Origin: Didymodactylos carnosus
Taxonomy: Eukaryota; Rotifera; Eurotatoria; Philodinida; Philodinidae
Length of the DNA stretch: 32,168 nucleotides
Assembly: GCA_905250885.1 (NCBI GenBank)
Contig: CAJNOQ010001392.1
Location: 1 to 32,168, forward strand
Direction of reading: 5' to 3'
Shown here: piece by piece, positions 31,723 through 32,168 of the stretch
Position numbering within the stretch: position 1 is the first letter of the stretch
How the letters are laid out: every line of letters begins with the position of its first letter
Position numbers and translations under genes: made by a program
Notes under the pieces: generated by a model
What the model saw: only the letters and a program-made list of their open reading frames with translations
Databases searched by the model: none
Told to the model about the DNA's origin: nothing

Positions 31723-32168
31723 TAGAATTTAAATCCTAATTTATTTTATTTTATTTTGTATAGAATAAAGTGTCTAATTGGAACCGCAACCAGATTTGTC
31801 TAACTTGTGACTTCAGTATCTGAGTGAGTTTTGAAGCAATTTTCACCGAATTTGGGGGCTTTTGCAGTTGAAAGTCTTGGCTATTTAATGACATAAAAAT
31901 TATTATGAAATTCCCATCGGAGACGGATCGGAGGGAGATTTACTAAGGAGAGGGTCGTTTTGGTTCCAATTAGGCTCTGTACCAAACGGGAACCGTACAG
32001 CGAAATGTGTGTCTAATTGGAACCGTCTCATTAAAATTACACGGGTTTGCAACGTTTTAGTAAAACCTATTTTTTACAACATTTTGTAAGATAAACTAAG
32101 AAGTTTTTATATGATCATAATCCGGAGAATGAGCCCCGTCGAATGTATTTCGAGATTTGTAGGGCCAA
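31723..32168. other. Right edge: dispersed CTAATTGGAACCG motif, no gene seen
   Basis: CTAATTGGAACCG occurs directly at 31774-31786 and 32013-32025, and inverted (GGTTCCAATTAG) at 31962-31973. The interval may be part of a repeat continuing beyond the window. Confidence 0.6.

Overview
The window looks like AT-rich metazoan (invertebrate) nuclear DNA. The evidence is dozens of small GT-AG introns of roughly 50-130 bp, a filamin-family cytoskeletal gene, a PRD-class homeobox gene with the class-typical intron, and many foldback-type repeats. Low GC, compact introns and a homopolymer-rich disordered protein would suit a bdelloid rotifer or similar small invertebrate. That taxonomic guess is inference; the sequence does not prove it.

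Layout. 1-766: intronic or upstream DNA with a small inverted repeat and an unusual CpG-rich patch holding four GCGATCGC palindromes. 767-25828 (+): the 3' part of one very large filamin-like gene. I resolved 51 exons, about 9.09 kb of coding sequence or 3,029 codons, ending at a TAG. They encode about 26-27 immunoglobulin-like filamin repeats and three hinge-like low-complexity inserts. The N-terminal part, where actin-binding calponin-homology domains would lie, is outside the window. Almost every intron is phase 1. A 1.2 kb foldback element fills the intron 10711-12143.

The intron 12834-21026 (8.2 kb) is more than 100 times the typical intron here and holds two other genes. One is a 3-exon PRD-class homeobox gene on the minus strand (14123 to 12931, 218 aa). 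The other is an intronless 1,156-codon gene on the plus strand (16927-20397) encoding a largely disordered, unrecognised protein with seven 42-bp tandem repeats. They are divergent and share a 2.8 kb interval that contains a perfect 24-bp-arm hairpin. Filamin exons on both sides of this intron join in frame within one filamin repeat, so the nesting is well supported.

25829-32168: gene-poor 3' flank. It holds a possible filamin poly(A) signal near 26500, a degenerate 5S-rRNA-like stretch near 27.85-27.97 kb, two large hairpin elements (29344-29624 and about 30955-31566), a pyrimidine-rich minisatellite (about 31605-31720) and a dispersed 13-bp motif at the right edge. I found no convincing protein-coding gene there.

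Functionally, the filamin-like product should be an elongated actin-crosslinking or mechanosensing scaffold, dimerising through its C-terminal repeat. The homeobox product should be a DNA-binding regulator, possibly a repressor because of an eh1-like motif. The orphan protein has no assignable role. The relation among the three genes is positional: the nested genes lie within the filamin transcription unit, so transcription through them, antisense overlap or shared chromatin control are all possible.
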